A stretch of DNA of 64,000 nt from Parashewanella curva (GCF_003675895.1 NZ_ML014753.1:172463-236462), one strand, 5' to 3'. Positions 1-9,296 are shown, counted from the first letter of the stretch. A program made the numbers and translations. The notes: generated by a model from the sequence alone, not told the origin.

Positions 1-1247
1 TAAAACTAATGCCCATTCTTAAACTTGGCACAGGTTTTAAGTTACTGTGGAGTGGTCGAACACCCAAACAAGGCGATGAAAAAGAAGGCGAAATCAGCCC
101 TTTTAATGCGCTAATGACATCTCTTTCAGCCACTGTGGGAACGGGTAATATCGCTGGTGTTGCTACTGCCATTGTTCTTGGTGGCCCCGGCGCACTATTT
201 TGGATGTGGTGTACCGCCCTTGTGGGTATGGCGACAAAATTTGCAGAAGCTGTTCTTGCTGTGAAATATCGTGAAACAGATGAAAATGGCAACCACATCG
301 GTGGCCCAATGTTTTACATCAAAAATGGCTTAGGCAAAAAATGGGCATGGTTAGGTGGCGCTTTTGCTATCTTCGGTTCAATTGCTGGCTTTGGTATTGG
401 TAATACGGTTCAGTCTAACTCTGTTGCTCATGCTTTAGAATCTAGCTTTGGTATCGACCCTTTAATCACTGGTATCGCTATGATGGTACTGGTTGGTTTG
501 GTACTAATGGGCGGCATTAAACGTATTTCTGATGTTGCAGGTAAGCTTGTACCTTTGATGGCACTCTTCTACATAGGTGCGGGTTTGTTTGTGCTTGCCA
601 CTAACGTCTCTGAGATTCCTGCTGCTATCGCTTTGATTTTTGATTCAGCCTTTAATGGCACTGCTGCAACAGGTGGATTTGCTGGTGCTGCGGTTTGGGC
701 TGCAATCCGTTTTGGTGTTGCTCGAGGCGTGTTCTCTAACGAAGCAGGTTTAGGTAGCGCACCGATAGCACATGCTGCGGCACAAACTAAAAACCCTGTA
801 TCTCAAGGCTTAGTGGCCATGTTGGGTACTTTCATTGATACCTTGATTGTGTGCTCGATTACAGGTTTAGCGATTGTGGTTTCTGGTGAGTGGACATCGG
901 GTGCAGATGGTGCGGCATTAACTTCTCAAGCTTTTGCAACAGCAATCCCTGCTGGTGAGCATATTGTTTCTATCGCATTAGCTATTTTTGCATTTACTAC
1001 CGTATTGGGTTGGAGTTTGTATTCTGAGAAATGTCTTCAATATTTGTTTGGTGTAAAAGCCGTATTGCCATTTAGAATTTTATGGATTATTGCGATTCCA
1101 ATTGGCGCTGTGAGTTCATTAAAGTTCATCTGGCTGCTAGCAGATACTTTAAACGCGATGATGGCTTTACCTAACTTAATTGCTTTATTACTGCTTAGCC
1201 CAGTAGTCTTTAAGTTAACTAAAGAATATTTTGCTGATAAAAAATAA
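1..1247 (+). CDS. AGCS-family alanine/glycine:cation symporter, 5' end outside window
   Basis: Inner-membrane sodium- or proton-coupled symporter for alanine or glycine. The region SLSATVGTGNIAGVA near the visible start and GVFSNEAGLGSAPIAHAA around residue 240 are typical of the alanine/glycine:cation symporter family. About ten hydrophobic segments follow. The first ATG is at 9, but the frame is open leftwards to the window edge, and family members usually have another helix before the sequence seen here. I therefore read the gene as partial, with its start upstream of the window. Stop is TAA at 1245-1247, directly before a MITE-like repeat. The exact substrate cannot be told from sequence. 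Confidence 0.88.
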   Translation, partial: KLMPILKLGTGFKLLWSGRTPKQGDEKEGEISPFNALMTSLSATVGTGNIAGVATAIVLGGPGALFWMWCTALVGMATKFAEAVLAVKYRETDENGNHIGGPMFYIKNGLGKKWAWLGGAFAIFGSIAGFGIGNTVQSNSVAHALESSFGIDPLITGIAMMVLVGLVLMGGIKRISDVAGKLVPLMALFYIGAGLFVLATNVSEIPAAIALIFDSAFNGTAATGGFAGAAVWAAIRFGVARGVFSNEAGLGSAPIAHAAAQTKNPVSQGLVAMLGTFIDTLIVCSITGLAIVVSGEWTSGADGAALTSQAFATAIPAGEHIVSIALAIFAFTTVLGWSLYSEKCLQYLFGVKAVLPFRILWIIAIPIGAVSSLKFIWLLADTLNAMMALPNLIALLLLSPVVFKLTKEYFADKK

Positions 1248-1255
1248 GAGGTATA

Positions 1256-1616
1256 GAGGCCGTTCCCAATTAAAGACTTTTTGATTTGTTACTGCCTAAA
1301 ATTTGCAAAATCAAGGCACGAAGTTTGAAGGTTAGTGGATTAAACGAAGTAACAACAGCAGTGTATGTCGGTCAACGAAAGCTGAGTAACACAGAGTTTG
1401 CAAATTTTAGGCGTAACCCGAAGGGCTGCGTTTCTTTTTTGTTTAAACTGCGTTGTCAAATATTCGTGTAGAAACGAAGTAACGACAGTTGTGAATGTCG
1501 GTAATAACTACACTTCACATTTTCTGCCTTGTTTAACCTAAAAAATTAACAGCAGCCAATGCAATAACGACAGCTTTGTATGTCGGTCAATCAAAAATCT
1601 AATTGGGAACTGCCTC
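1256..1616. mobile_element. MITE-like element, copy A (TA-flanked, inverted ends)
   Basis: A 361-bp non-coding element. Its left end GAGGCCGTTCCCAATTA and right end TAATTGGGAACTGCCTC are inverted repeats with one mismatch. Each end is flanked by TA (1254-1255 and 1617-1618), as expected for TA target duplication in the IS630/Tc1-mariner superfamily. A second copy lies at 5100-5554 and a solitary end at 32533. Inside are three copies of a short motif ending in TGTATGTCGGT or a close variant (near 1345, 1475 and 1563); some form CGACA...TGTCG hairpins. Two short ORFs here (61 and 73 aa) have no coding features. No transposase is present, so movement would need one in trans. Confidence 0.75.
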
Positions 1617-1617
1617 T

Positions 1618-1636
1618 AGGGCAGCTTAACTGCCCT
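1618..1636 (-). terminator. Hairpin at the 3' end of the 256-aa ORF
   Basis: Perfect 7-bp inverted repeat AGGGCAG/CTGCCCT with a 5-nt loop. It overlaps the stop codon of the minus-strand ORF and abuts the right end of the MITE-like element. No T-run follows, so termination strength is doubtful. Confidence 0.35.
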
Positions 1637-2405
1637 ACTTCACTCCCAACCTTTTTTTTACAAGTGCAACACACCACTCTACGCTCGAATCAACTAGCTG
1701 TAAGTCTGTGCTTGCTTGAGATATGGTCTCATCTATCATTTCTTGCACTCTCTGATTCCATTCATAATCACAAGTACTTGTTCTTTCTTCTCTTCTTATA
1801 AGACTCTGATTCAGCATTTTAATTTCACGACTTGCTTTAGAAAGAATATTATTCACTTGAATTAAAGTATTTGCGGGAGTATCACCACTATTTGCTAATT
1901 GGAAAGCGGAACGTTCACCCGGATTATCTAATGAACTTCGTTTAAATAAGGGAATAGGGCAATCTAATGGGGCTACTTCATCTTCATCTTCATCTTGATC
2001 TTCGTCTTCTTCATTAGTTTGAAAAATATCTTCCAGCCCTTCTATATAAAACTTAAATTTGAAGCAACCATTTCTACTGTCTGTTATCTCGACTTTAAAG
2101 TGCTTTTCAAATTGATAGCCGCAGCACTCCCTAAGATCATTAAATGCTAACATTCCACTGTGGAGCTGTTCTAAAGACACTTCATTTTTATCGGTATAAC
2201 GCAATAGCAAATTCAATTGATCATAGACTTGGCGACGGTCGCCATAAAACCAGTCACAGATCTTTTGCCATACACTTCTGAGCTTTCTAGCTTCTTTACC
2301 ACTCTGGGCGTTACGTATTCCATCAAGCTGATCTGGGCTAATGTCGTAAGACTTTAGAAATCGATTGCTGCATATCGCAGCAGATTCTGGTGATATTGCT
2401 GGCAT
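1635..2405 (-). CDS. Unknown protein with effector-like N-terminal WxKIxxWF motif
   Basis: 256 aa, no assignable family. Start ATG is supported by AAGGGA seven bases upstream. Residues 23-55 contain SP, then I30, NA (32-33), WQKICDWF (46-53) and G55. The same spacing occurs in the ORF at 32799. The region resembles the WEK(I/M)xxFF translocation segment of Salmonella SPI-2 effectors (SifA, SspH2), also followed by a helical stretch with repeated Leu. An acidic run rich in Asp/Glu lies at about 131-144. The C-terminal third is Ser/Arg rich and predicted helical. There is no signal peptide or membrane segment. A MITE-like copy sits just past the stop. Secreted-effector status is inference; no secretion genes are nearby. 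Confidence 0.6.
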   Translation of the reverse strand: MPAISPESAAICSNRFLKSYDISPDQLDGIRNAQSGKEARKLRSVWQKICDWFYGDRRQVYDQLNLLLRYTDKNEVSLEQLHSGMLAFNDLRECCGYQFEKHFKVEITDSRNGCFKFKFYIEGLEDIFQTNEEDEDQDEDEDEVAPLDCPIPLFKRSSLDNPGERSAFQLANSGDTPANTLIQVNNILSKASREIKMLNQSLIRREERTSTCDYEWNQRVQEMIDETISQASTDLQLVDSSVEWCVALVKKRLGVK

Positions 2406-2500
2406 GGTGATATCCCTTACTAGCTAACTCATCCTAAAAGATACATCTATCTGCCTAATTAAGGTAAGACTCTTAAACAAGTTTAATGTAGCATTTACAT

Positions 2501-3502
2501 TTAATTTTTGTTTTTTTTACTCATAATACCTATAAAAAACACACTCCCTAAGGCCGTGGTGATGATGCCTACAGGCAATTCTTGTGATGGTAGGGCAATA
2601 CGAGCAAGTACATCCACCCACACCATAAAAATACCACCAAATAAGCCTGAAAGAAGTAATGAATTTGATTGGAATAACATACGAACCAAATGAGGAATCA
2701 TCAAGCCAACAAAACCTATGCCCCCACAATTCGCAACCAAAACAGCAGTAATAAGAGAGCAAACCAACAATACACCTAAACGTAACTTTTGTACTGGTAC
2801 CCCGAGGGTTTGTGCGGTTTCATCTCCCAGTTGCAAAGCATTGATCCAAGGCTGAACCAACCTAAGTACTAAAATTGATGCACTGACAACTAGAGTTGGC
2901 CATAACATCATGTCCCAACTGGCTTGAGTAAAGCTTCCAAGTCCCCAAAATAGCACCGAAGCTGCTGCTTGAGGTTGAGCAAAGTAAAGAAGCAAGCTAC
3001 TGAATGCTGAAAACATAAATGAAATCGCAACCCCAGACAGTAACATTCGCTCTACTTGCAGTTGTTGGTGAACCCCAGCCAAAATCAAGACTAAAAATAC
3101 CGAAGCGGCAGCACCAACAAAGGCAAAGGCTGTGATGCCGAGTGAGGCTGCAATGCTGGCCGACACCCCAACAGAGGATGCAAGTATGGTAAAGATTACT
3201 GCACCAAATGAAGCCCCTGAGCTGATCCCAAATAGGTAAGGGTCAGCTAACGAGTTCCGAGTAACCGTCTGTAACGTATGTCCTGTTATTGCAAGCCCTA
3301 CACCTGCTAATAGAGCTAATAAAACTCTGGGCAGCCTAAGGTCCATCACAATCCGATTAAGTAAATCAGAGGAACTTGGAGCACTAACTGCGTGCCACAC
3401 ATCTATTAATGAAGTCGTTACAGAGCCAAAACTTAGTGAAAAAAAGACACTGATGAGTAATAACATCAACCCTGTGATATGTATAACAGTGGCATTTTTC
3501 AT
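2501..3502 (-). CDS. FecCD/BtuC-type ABC transporter permease
   Basis: 333-aa inner-membrane permease of the iron-siderophore, heme or cobalamin uptake class. About ten hydrophobic segments are visible. Typical FecCD family stretches include DLRLPRVLLALLAGVGLAI near residue 54, NSLADPYLFGISSGAS near 83, and GGIGFVGLMIPHLVR near 260, the last being the coupling region that contacts the ATPase. The ATG overlaps the stop of the upstream ATPase gene by four bases, so the two are translationally coupled. No periplasmic binding protein or TonB receptor lies next to them, so the ligand cannot be chosen. It would form a homodimer with two copies of the ATPase. Confidence 0.9.
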   Translation of the reverse strand: MKNATVIHITGLMLLLISVFFSLSFGSVTTSLIDVWHAVSAPSSSDLLNRIVMDLRLPRVLLALLAGVGLAITGHTLQTVTRNSLADPYLFGISSGASFGAVIFTILASSVGVSASIAASLGITAFAFVGAAASVFLVLILAGVHQQLQVERMLLSGVAISFMFSAFSSLLLYFAQPQAAASVLFWGLGSFTQASWDMMLWPTLVVSASILVLRLVQPWINALQLGDETAQTLGVPVQKLRLGVLLVCSLITAVLVANCGGIGFVGLMIPHLVRMLFQSNSLLLSGLFGGIFMVWVDVLARIALPSQELPVGIITTALGSVFFIGIMSKKNKN

Positions 3503-4302
3503 GCTTTAACCTTGCGCTCAAAATGAGTCGGCAACTCATAACAATATTGAATATGTGGTTTTGCAACCTTAGGGTGAGGCTGCACTTGACAGTTCACACC
3601 AAACACTGAAGATATATTGCTTTGAGTAAGTACATGTTCAGGTTCATCGTACGCTACCACTTTTCCTGCATTTAGTAACAACAATTGGTCGCAAAACGCA
3701 CTAGCCAAATTTAAGTCATGAATAGAGATCACAACAGAAATCGACAAATTTTTTATTATTTGAAGAAGCTGAATTTGATACCGAACGTCTAAATGATTTG
3801 TGGGTTCATCCAAAATCAGTAAGTCAGGTTGCTGCACCAATGCTCTAGCAATTAATGCTCTTTGTTTTTCACCTCCTGATAACGTATGAAAATCTTGGTG
3901 ACTTTTATCAGCCAAGCCCACTTTAGAAATGGCTTCAAGAACAGGAACCCGGCTTGGTCGCTGAAGTGAAAGTAATGGCCGATGCGGAGTCAAACCTAAC
4001 TCTACTAACTGTTCGACTGTCAGATGAATATTACTTGGGGTATCCTGTTGCACTACCGCTACTTTGGTTGCTACCTCTAATGCAGAATACTCAGTTATCG
4101 GCTTATCAAACAATTTAATAGAGCCTGACCAGCCTTTGATATAACCATAGAGACAGCGAAGAACACTGGATTTCCCCGAACCATTTGGCCCAATGACACC
4201 CAGCACTTTCCCAGTTTGCAGCTCAAAGTTAATACCTTCTAGAGCAAATGAATTATTTGGACTCCAAGAAAGCTTAGAGACTTTGACGGATGTTTCTGGC
4301 AC
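3499..4302 (-). CDS. ABC transporter ATPase, FepC/BtuD type
   Basis: 267-aa ATP-binding subunit that powers the FecCD-type permease encoded just downstream. Walker A GPNGSGKSS is at residues 38-46. A Q-loop region (VVQQDT), the signature LSGGEKQR, Walker B LLILDEP and the H-loop SIHDLNLA all follow in order. The chosen start is GTG at 4302, with AGGA eight bases upstream on the minus strand. The gene is the first of a two-gene operon and is divergent from the accessory ORF starting at 4419. The likely role is siderophore, heme or vitamin B12 import; the sequence alone does not separate these. Confidence 0.9.
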   Translation of the reverse strand: MPETSVKVSKLSWSPNNSFALEGINFELQTGKVLGVIGPNGSGKSSVLRCLYGYIKGWSGSIKLFDKPITEYSALEVATKVAVVQQDTPSNIHLTVEQLVELGLTPHRPLLSLQRPSRVPVLEAISKVGLADKSHQDFHTLSGGEKQRALIARALVQQPDLLILDEPTNHLDVRYQIQLLQIIKNLSISVVISIHDLNLASAFCDQLLLLNAGKVVAYDEPEHVLTQSNISSVFGVNCQVQPHPKVAKPHIQYCYELPTHFERKVKA

Positions 4303-4418
4303 GCAAGCAATCCTAAGTTACAGATTAATAATGTTTAATTTTTTCAAAATTGACCGCTAGTGTAGCATCATTTTGCATTCATACCTCAACTTGTCTTAGC
4401 ACGATATGGAGTGAACCT

Positions 4419-5015
4419 ATGGCTCAACCGATAACTGCATCTAATCAGGCACCAAGCTATTATTCTACTACTCTGGAAAAAACAGAAGCCATTGCTGGTT
4501 CCATGATAAGCGGTCTTATGTTCGGTGGTTTGAAAGGTGCTGCGATTAACGGCGGATTGGCTTTAGGAAAAGTTTTTTTTGACGAAACCGTATATCAATC
4601 TGCCCCAAAACTAGCAAACTCTGAGGTTTATCGCTTTGTCTCTGGGACTACTGATATACTAGTAACAAGTGTAGGACCAATGAAAAGCAAAGGTATACCT
4701 CAAGCCTTAGGTGCCGCAGCAACAGAAATAGCAGCTAAATTAACTAACCTGAATGCTAGCGAGAAGGAGCCGACTGAATCAGGAAAGTCACAAACTGGCC
4801 TTTGGGACGTAACTTTATCATTAGTGACAAGAGTGGGAGCAGGGCTGCTTTGGCAGCAACAAACAAAAGTTTTAGCTTCAAAGGAACCCTTAACACCCAG
4901 CCAAGATGGCTCCAAACTTACTCATACCATGGCAACAACATTTCTCGTTAAAATAGCAGGTGAAGCCGCTCAAGTAGGTGATCCTTTTCGCAACTCGACC
5001 AATATTATTGTTTAA
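4419..5015 (+). CDS. Unknown Gly/Ala-rich protein, possible membrane-active
   Basis: 198 aa beginning MAQPITASNQ. An upstream in-frame ATG exists at 4350, but GGAG seven bases before 4419 favours the later start. Residues about 25-50 form a Gly/Ala-rich hydrophobic stretch (AGSMISGLMFGGLKGAA), like glycine-zipper helices. A second moderately hydrophobic segment lies near 135-150. A weaker version of the same pattern (GGIYGGLEATGFHYF) appears in the ORF at 51367-52779, hinting at a distant common domain. No catalytic motif is seen. The gene sits between the ABC operon and MITE-like copy B. Function unknown. Confidence 0.55.
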   Translation: MAQPITASNQAPSYYSTTLEKTEAIAGSMISGLMFGGLKGAAINGGLALGKVFFDETVYQSAPKLANSEVYRFVSGTTDILVTSVGPMKSKGIPQALGAAATEIAAKLTNLNASEKEPTESGKSQTGLWDVTLSLVTRVGAGLLWQQQTKVLASKEPLTPSQDGSKLTHTMATTFLVKIAGEAAQVGDPFRNSTNIIV

Positions 5016-5099
5016 ACCTTGCATTTTCTGTCGTAGGAACCTGCTCTCCTTTGGTTATGGCATGGTTCAACTTTCATGGAATCAACTCAGCAATCGCTA

Positions 5100-5554
5100 G
5101 AGGCCGATCCCAAATAAATAATCCCCGCAGCAAGCTGTCTTCGCTTCGCTCAGACTTTCGCAAGCGAAAGCGGGGTATTAACATTACCTCTTTTGGCTAC
5201 AAACCGCAGCGAGCTGCGGGGAATTGAACCCTAAGAGATTAAAGACTTTTTGATTTGTTACAGACTAAAATTGGCAAAATCAAGGCACGAAGATTGAAGT
5301 TTAGTGAACTAAATGAATGATGAGTGACGAAGAGTTTGCCAATTTTAGGCGTAACCCGTAGGGCTGCGTTTCTTTTTTGTTTAAACGGCGTTGTCAAATG
5401 CTCATGTAGAAACGAAGTAACGACAGTAGTGTATGTCGGTAATAACTACACTTCACATTTTCCGTCTTGTTTAACCTAAAAAATTAACAGCAGCCAATGC
5501 AATAACGACAGCTTTGTATGTCGGTCAATCAAAAATCTAATTGGGAACGGCCTC
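5100..5554. mobile_element. MITE-like element, copy B, with a nested insertion
   Basis: Second copy of the TA-flanked element seen at 1256, in the same orientation (TA at 5098-5099 and 5555-5556). The right end TTGGGAACGGCCTC matches copy A. The left end GAGGCCGATCCCAA has diverged slightly. Compared with copy A it has about 115 extra bases near the left end (5114-5240) and lacks about 30 bases further in. The shared internal part is close to identical over long stretches, so both copies are fairly recent. The region 5016-5765 otherwise holds only this element and the promoter region of the porin gene. Confidence 0.72.
5123..5221. repeat. Nested palindromic (REP-like) insertion in MITE copy B
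   Basis: Absent from copy A. Its ends CCCCGCAG and CTGCGGGG are inverted repeats. Within it is a perfect hairpin CTTTCGC-AA-GCGAAAG (5155-5170). The size, GC-rich ends and hairpins resemble REP/BIME-type repeats, which RAYT transposases can mobilise. A RAYT-like gene lies at 44137 in this window, but a link between them is only speculation. Confidence 0.5.
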
Positions 5555-5765
5555 TAGGGTACCCACGGTTATTTCTTTTTCCTTGTTTATAGCCAGCTTT
5601 TATGGGAAAGATCATTTCAATCTAAGTTTTAATGCTAATAGCTGGTAGCCTGACGACAACAAAACATATGTAGTCTTGATTTCGGTCAACTTCGTAAAAT
5701 AAAAAAAGCACATAATAGCTCCAAGCATTTAACCAATTATAAAAATCATTACTGAGGGATAACCC

Positions 5766-6977
5766 ATGATGAAAAAACTACCAAGTTTTAAGACATCAGC
5801 AATTCTTTTGGCTGTACTAGGTGGCGTTTCTTCTATGTCTGCAATGGCGGCCAGTGATACAGGCTTTATCGATGGTAGCAGCACAAACCTAAATTTCCGT
5901 TATCGCTATGAAAATGTTGATCAGCAAGCTATTAAAGAACAAGCCGATGCATCAACGCTTCGCAGCCGAATTGCTTTTAAAAGTGGTACGTTCAGCAACT
6001 TAAGAGTGTTGGCTGAACTTGACAATGTTACTCGTATTGGCGCAGAGAGATACAACAGTGGCAATAAGTACGATAATAACCCCGATTACCCAGTCGTCGC
6101 CGACCCTACAGGGACAAGCCTAAATCAATTTAATGTGATGTATCAAGGGGATGCAGGTTCAGTGACTGTGGGGCGCCAGCGTATAAACCTTGGAAATCAA
6201 CGCTTTGTTGGTGGTGTAGCATGGCGTCAAAACGAGCAAACCTTTGATGGTATTCGTGGTCAATATACTTTCAACGACCAACTATCGTTTGATTACAGCT
6301 ATATATACTATGTAAGCCGTATCTTTGGTCCTGACGGCCCTAAACGCGGTATGGATGGAAACTTTAACTTCATCAACGCTACCTACAAAGTAAACAAAGC
6401 TCATAAAGTCACTGGTTTTGCTTACCTACTTAAAGATGATAACTGGACTGATGCAAATAATACCTACGGCTTTGATTACATGGGTAAGTTCAACTGGCTA
6501 AACGTTCACGCCAGTTATGCAACTCAGACAAATGGCGATTATGACGCCAATTATTTTGCAGTAGATGGTACAGCGAGTGTTTCTGCCTTTAAATTTACAT
6601 TAGGTATCGAGCAACTTGGTTCTGACGACGGACAGTATGGATTTAGCACTCCACTAGCTACTGCTCACAAATTTAATGGTTTTGCTGACAAGTTCTTAGG
6701 TACTCCAAAAGATGGCTTAAAAGACTTCTACGGCAAAGTAGCCACAAAAGTAGGCCCAGTAAATCTGGCTGCTTTCTACCACAAATTTGAATCAGTCGAA
6801 AACAGCCGTGACTATGGAACAGAATACGACTTGGTAGCCAGCGCGAAAGTTCATAAGACCACAACTTTGCTTATGAAGTACGCTAGTTACGACGCTGATA
6901 GCAGCAACACTGATCCTAAAACTAATAAAGATACTGACAAGCTATGGCTAATGGCTAATGTAAACTTTAGCCTGTAA
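5766..6977 (+). CDS. Outer-membrane porin, alginate-export/OprD-like beta-barrel
   Basis: 403 aa with a clear signal peptide ending near AMAA at residue 28. The rest shows alternating beta-strand patterns rich in aromatic residues and ends in Phe-Ser-Leu, consistent with a 16- to 18-strand barrel. Sequence around NLNFRYRYENVDQ, LRSRIAFKSG and VGRQRINLGNQRFVG resembles the alginate-export porin family common in Shewanella. GAGGG lies seven bases before ATG. A strong terminator follows at 7001. It should allow passive uptake of small solutes; the substrate is not predictable. It is transcribed alone. Confidence 0.85.
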   Translation: MMKKLPSFKTSAILLAVLGGVSSMSAMAASDTGFIDGSSTNLNFRYRYENVDQQAIKEQADASTLRSRIAFKSGTFSNLRVLAELDNVTRIGAERYNSGNKYDNNPDYPVVADPTGTSLNQFNVMYQGDAGSVTVGRQRINLGNQRFVGGVAWRQNEQTFDGIRGQYTFNDQLSFDYSYIYYVSRIFGPDGPKRGMDGNFNFINATYKVNKAHKVTGFAYLLKDDNWTDANNTYGFDYMGKFNWLNVHASYATQTNGDYDANYFAVDGTASVSAFKFTLGIEQLGSDDGQYGFSTPLATAHKFNGFADKFLGTPKDGLKDFYGKVATKVGPVNLAAFYHKFESVENSRDYGTEYDLVASAKVHKTTTLLMKYASYDADSSNTDPKTNKDTDKLWLMANVNFSL

Positions 6978-7000
6978 TGGCTTAGGTGCTTTAAATAAAA

Positions 7001-7026
7001 ACGGGCATTTTAGTTGCCCGTTTTTT
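7001..7026 (+). terminator. Rho-independent terminator after porin gene
   Basis: Inverted repeat ACGGGCA/TTGCCCGT followed by six T residues, 24 bases past the porin stop codon. Confidence 0.9.
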
Positions 7027-7059
7027 ATGATTAATGATTACTGAACTTGAGTTGGGTTA

Positions 7060-7572
7060 CTAGAATGCCCACTCTTGCACAAACGCTTCGCCATAAAGTG
7101 ATTCGTAAGTTACTTTAAAGCGTATATTATCCATCAACTCCCACATCTGTTCAGCACTTAAAGGGCAATCAACTGTTTTAATCACCATTTGTCTGTCTTC
7201 TACTTTGTAGAATCGATTGATATCTCCTGAACCTCTGCGGCAATCTTTATTGAAATTTTTAGATTTTATCTGCTTCCAAATATCTGCGGTATGGTTAAGT
7301 TTTTTCTCTCCCCACAAGATATCAACATGAGTCACATTTGCAGGCCCTAGTCCTTGGTTATTAATGTACATACTTAATGCCATCCTACCTTTGGGCAGCG
7401 GATCTGTATTCACTTCTAGGGCTAAATGAGGATAAATCGACAATTCATTGTGCCTCTTTAATAAGTGACCTTGCCAAAGAGAAGTGACAATGGCACAAAC
7501 AGCCATCAAAACCGTACCTAACGCCGTCCACTTTTCCCAATGAATTACTCTTTCATTATTTTTATTTTTCAT
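7060..7572 (-). CDS. Small membrane-anchored protein of unknown function
   Basis: 170 aa starting MKNKNNERV. The ATG at 7572 is preferred over one 12 bases earlier because GGAAG sits five bases before it. One hydrophobic helix at about residues 15-35 (TALGTVLMAVCAIVTSLW) is followed by a soluble domain of about 130 aa with beta-rich character. It is probably periplasmic or cytoplasmic and tethered to the inner membrane. The gene lies downstream of thyA on the same strand, but a strong terminator separates them, so it likely has its own promoter. I recognise no family. Confidence 0.6.
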   Translation of the reverse strand: MKNKNNERVIHWEKWTALGTVLMAVCAIVTSLWQGHLLKRHNELSIYPHLALEVNTDPLPKGRMALSMYINNQGLGPANVTHVDILWGEKKLNHTADIWKQIKSKNFNKDCRRGSGDINRFYKVEDRQMVIKTVDCPLSAEQMWELMDNIRFKVTYESLYGEAFVQEWAF

Positions 7573-7590
7573 TTTGACTTCCATATCGAC

Positions 7591-7620
7591 AAAAAAGCTA
7601 AGTCATAATGACTTAGCTTT
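7591..7620 (-). terminator. Rho-independent terminator of the lgt-thyA operon
   Basis: Twelve-bp perfect stem AAAGCTAAGTCA/TGACTTAGCTTT with a three-base loop. On the minus strand it runs into a stretch of T residues just after the thyA stop. Confidence 0.9.
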
Positions 7621-7638
7621 CGATGGTATTTATTTGAT

Positions 7639-8490
7639 TTAAACTGAAAATGGATAATTGATTGCTTCGTGGTACTCATAGCCCGTCACTTCAAAATCAT
7701 CCAAAGTGACCCAAGTTTCTAAATCTTCAAAACTCTTAATTTTAGGGTTAGTGTGAAGCTGAGGCGATTCGAAAGGCTCACGTTTGACTTGTACATCTCT
7801 CATTAGCTGTAACTGGTCTTCATAAATGTGAGCGTTAACTATCTTGTGGTATGCCTTACCCGCTTTCAGCCCTGTAATTTGTGCCATGATTTTAAGTAAT
7901 GCAAAAACTTGAACGGCGTTGAAATTTCCACCTAAAGGAACGTCTTGGCTGCGTTGGTAGCTATTTAGATAAAGGGTACCATCCAAAATAGAAAACTGAT
8001 GCTGGAACATACATGGACGTAAGCAGCCTAAATGGAATGAACCGGGATGATAAAAAGTGATGATCTCACCTCGATTATCAATGCCTTTTGATAAGTCATC
8101 TACCACTTGCTTAATTAAGTCAACACTACCACCATCTGGCTTAGGGAAATTACGAGCCACGGCTCCATAAACAAACCCCATATCATCTTCACCTTTTCGA
8201 TGAGGATTCGCTAGCCAATCTGCATTATCGTTAGCGTTGGCATTCCATGTATTACAACCAATTTTACGAAAATCAGCGGCATTATCGTAACCGCGCAAAT
8301 ATCCCAACAGCTCAGCAATGGCCGCTTTCCAATAGCTTTTGCGAGTGGTCACCAGTGGTAGTTCATTGCGATCAACATGATAAGTTAAGTCAGCATTGAT
8401 CACTGTAAGGCAGCGTTTACCGGTACGCTCGTTTTCAACCCAAACACCTTCGTCGATAATACGCTGGCAAAGATCTAAATATTGCTTCAT
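7639..8490 (-). CDS. thyA: Thymidylate synthase
   Basis: 283 aa. Converts dUMP to dTMP using methylene-tetrahydrofolate. The catalytic Cys is in [12 protein letters not shown]; the substrate-binding stretch [14 protein letters not shown] and the C-terminal region (HIYEDQ, then [11 protein letters not shown]) are present. The protein is slightly longer than the 264-aa E. coli enzyme. ATG at 8490 overlaps the lgt stop by four bases (ATGA), so translation is coupled with lgt, a classic gammaproteobacterial arrangement. The operon ends at the terminator at 7591. Confidence 0.96.
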   Translation of the reverse strand: MKQYLDLCQRIIDEGVWVENERTGKRCLTVINADLTYHVDRNELPLVTTRKSYWKAAIAELLGYLRGYDNAADFRKIGCNTWNANANDNADWLANPHRKGEDDMGFVYGAVARNFPKPDGGSVDLIKQVVDDLSKGIDNRGEIITFYHPGSFHLGCLRPCMFQHQFSILDGTLYLNSYQRSQDVPLGGNFNAVQVFALLKIMAQITGLKAGKAYHKIVNAHIYEDQLQLMRDVQVKREPFESPQLHTNPKIKSFEDLETWVTLDDFEVTGYEYHEAINYPFSV

Positions 8491-9296
8491 GACTGCTGTC
8501 CTTGCTTTCTAAAGATAAGATATAGCCCCAATAAAATCATAGGTAGGGAAAGAATTTGCCCCATAGTAAACTCACCTAAATATAACCCAAGCTGAGCATC
8601 GGGCTGACGTACGAATTCAACTAAGCTGCGGAAGATACCGTAACAAAGTAAAAACATCCCAGAAACAGCACCAACTTTATCGGTGCGTTTACTAAACCAA
8701 TACAAAATTAAGAATAACGCCACGCCTTCTAAGGCAAATTGATAAAGCTGAGATGGATGACGTGCCAAAGGCCCAGCTCCCGGAAACACCATACCCCATG
8801 GCACATCGGTTACTCGTCCCCAAAGTTCACCATTAATAAAATTACCGATACGTCCTGCACCTAAACCGATTGGCACCACTGGCGCGACCATATCGCCCAC
8901 AGCTAGGAAGTTACGTTTTTGGCTAAAACAGATATATACAAAGGCTAAAATTACCCCTATCAGTCCACCATGGAAAGACATGCCACCTTCGGTGATACGG
9001 AACAAATACATAGGATCAGATAAGAAATAGTCGAACTGATAAAACAGAACATAGCCTATGCGCCCACCTAAAATCACACCTAAGAAGGAATAGAATAACA
9101 AGTCAGAAACTTGATCTCGTGTCCAAACCCCATTGGAGTTATCAGCTTTACGGTTTAATAATACCATCGCAGCCACAAAACCGACTAAATACATAAATCC
9201 GTACCAGCGGATCGCAGGCTCAAAGGTATGCCCAAAAATTTCGTATGTGCCTAAGTGCAGCATGATGGGATCAATATGGGGAAATTCTAATGCCAT
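8487..9296 (-). CDS. lgt: Prolipoprotein diacylglyceryl transferase
   Basis: 269-aa inner-membrane enzyme. It moves diacylglycerol from phosphatidylglycerol to the lipobox Cys of prolipoproteins, the first step of lipoprotein maturation. Seven membrane segments are visible. The family hallmarks MSFHGGLIG and [14 protein letters not shown], with essential His and Arg/Asn/Glu residues, are intact. ATG start; thyA overlaps its end by four bases. The TauE-like gene lies 35 bases upstream on the same strand and may be cotranscribed. Confidence 0.96.
   Translation of the reverse strand: MALEFPHIDPIMLHLGTYEIFGHTFEPAIRWYGFMYLVGFVAAMVLLNRKADNSNGVWTRDQVSDLLFYSFLGVILGGRIGYVLFYQFDYFLSDPMYLFRITEGGMSFHGGLIGVILAFVYICFSQKRNFLAVGDMVAPVVPIGLGAGRIGNFINGELWGRVTDVPWGMVFPGAGPLARHPSQLYQFALEGVALFLILYWFSKRTDKVGAVSGMFLLCYGIFRSLVEFVRQPDAQLGLYLGEFTMGQILSLPMILLGLYLIFRKQGQQS

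Noticed and set aside
1286-1801. Two small plus-strand ORFs (61 and 73 aa)
   Set aside because: They lie in or across the MITE-like element and antisense to the 256-aa ORF, with no ribosome site or protein-like composition.
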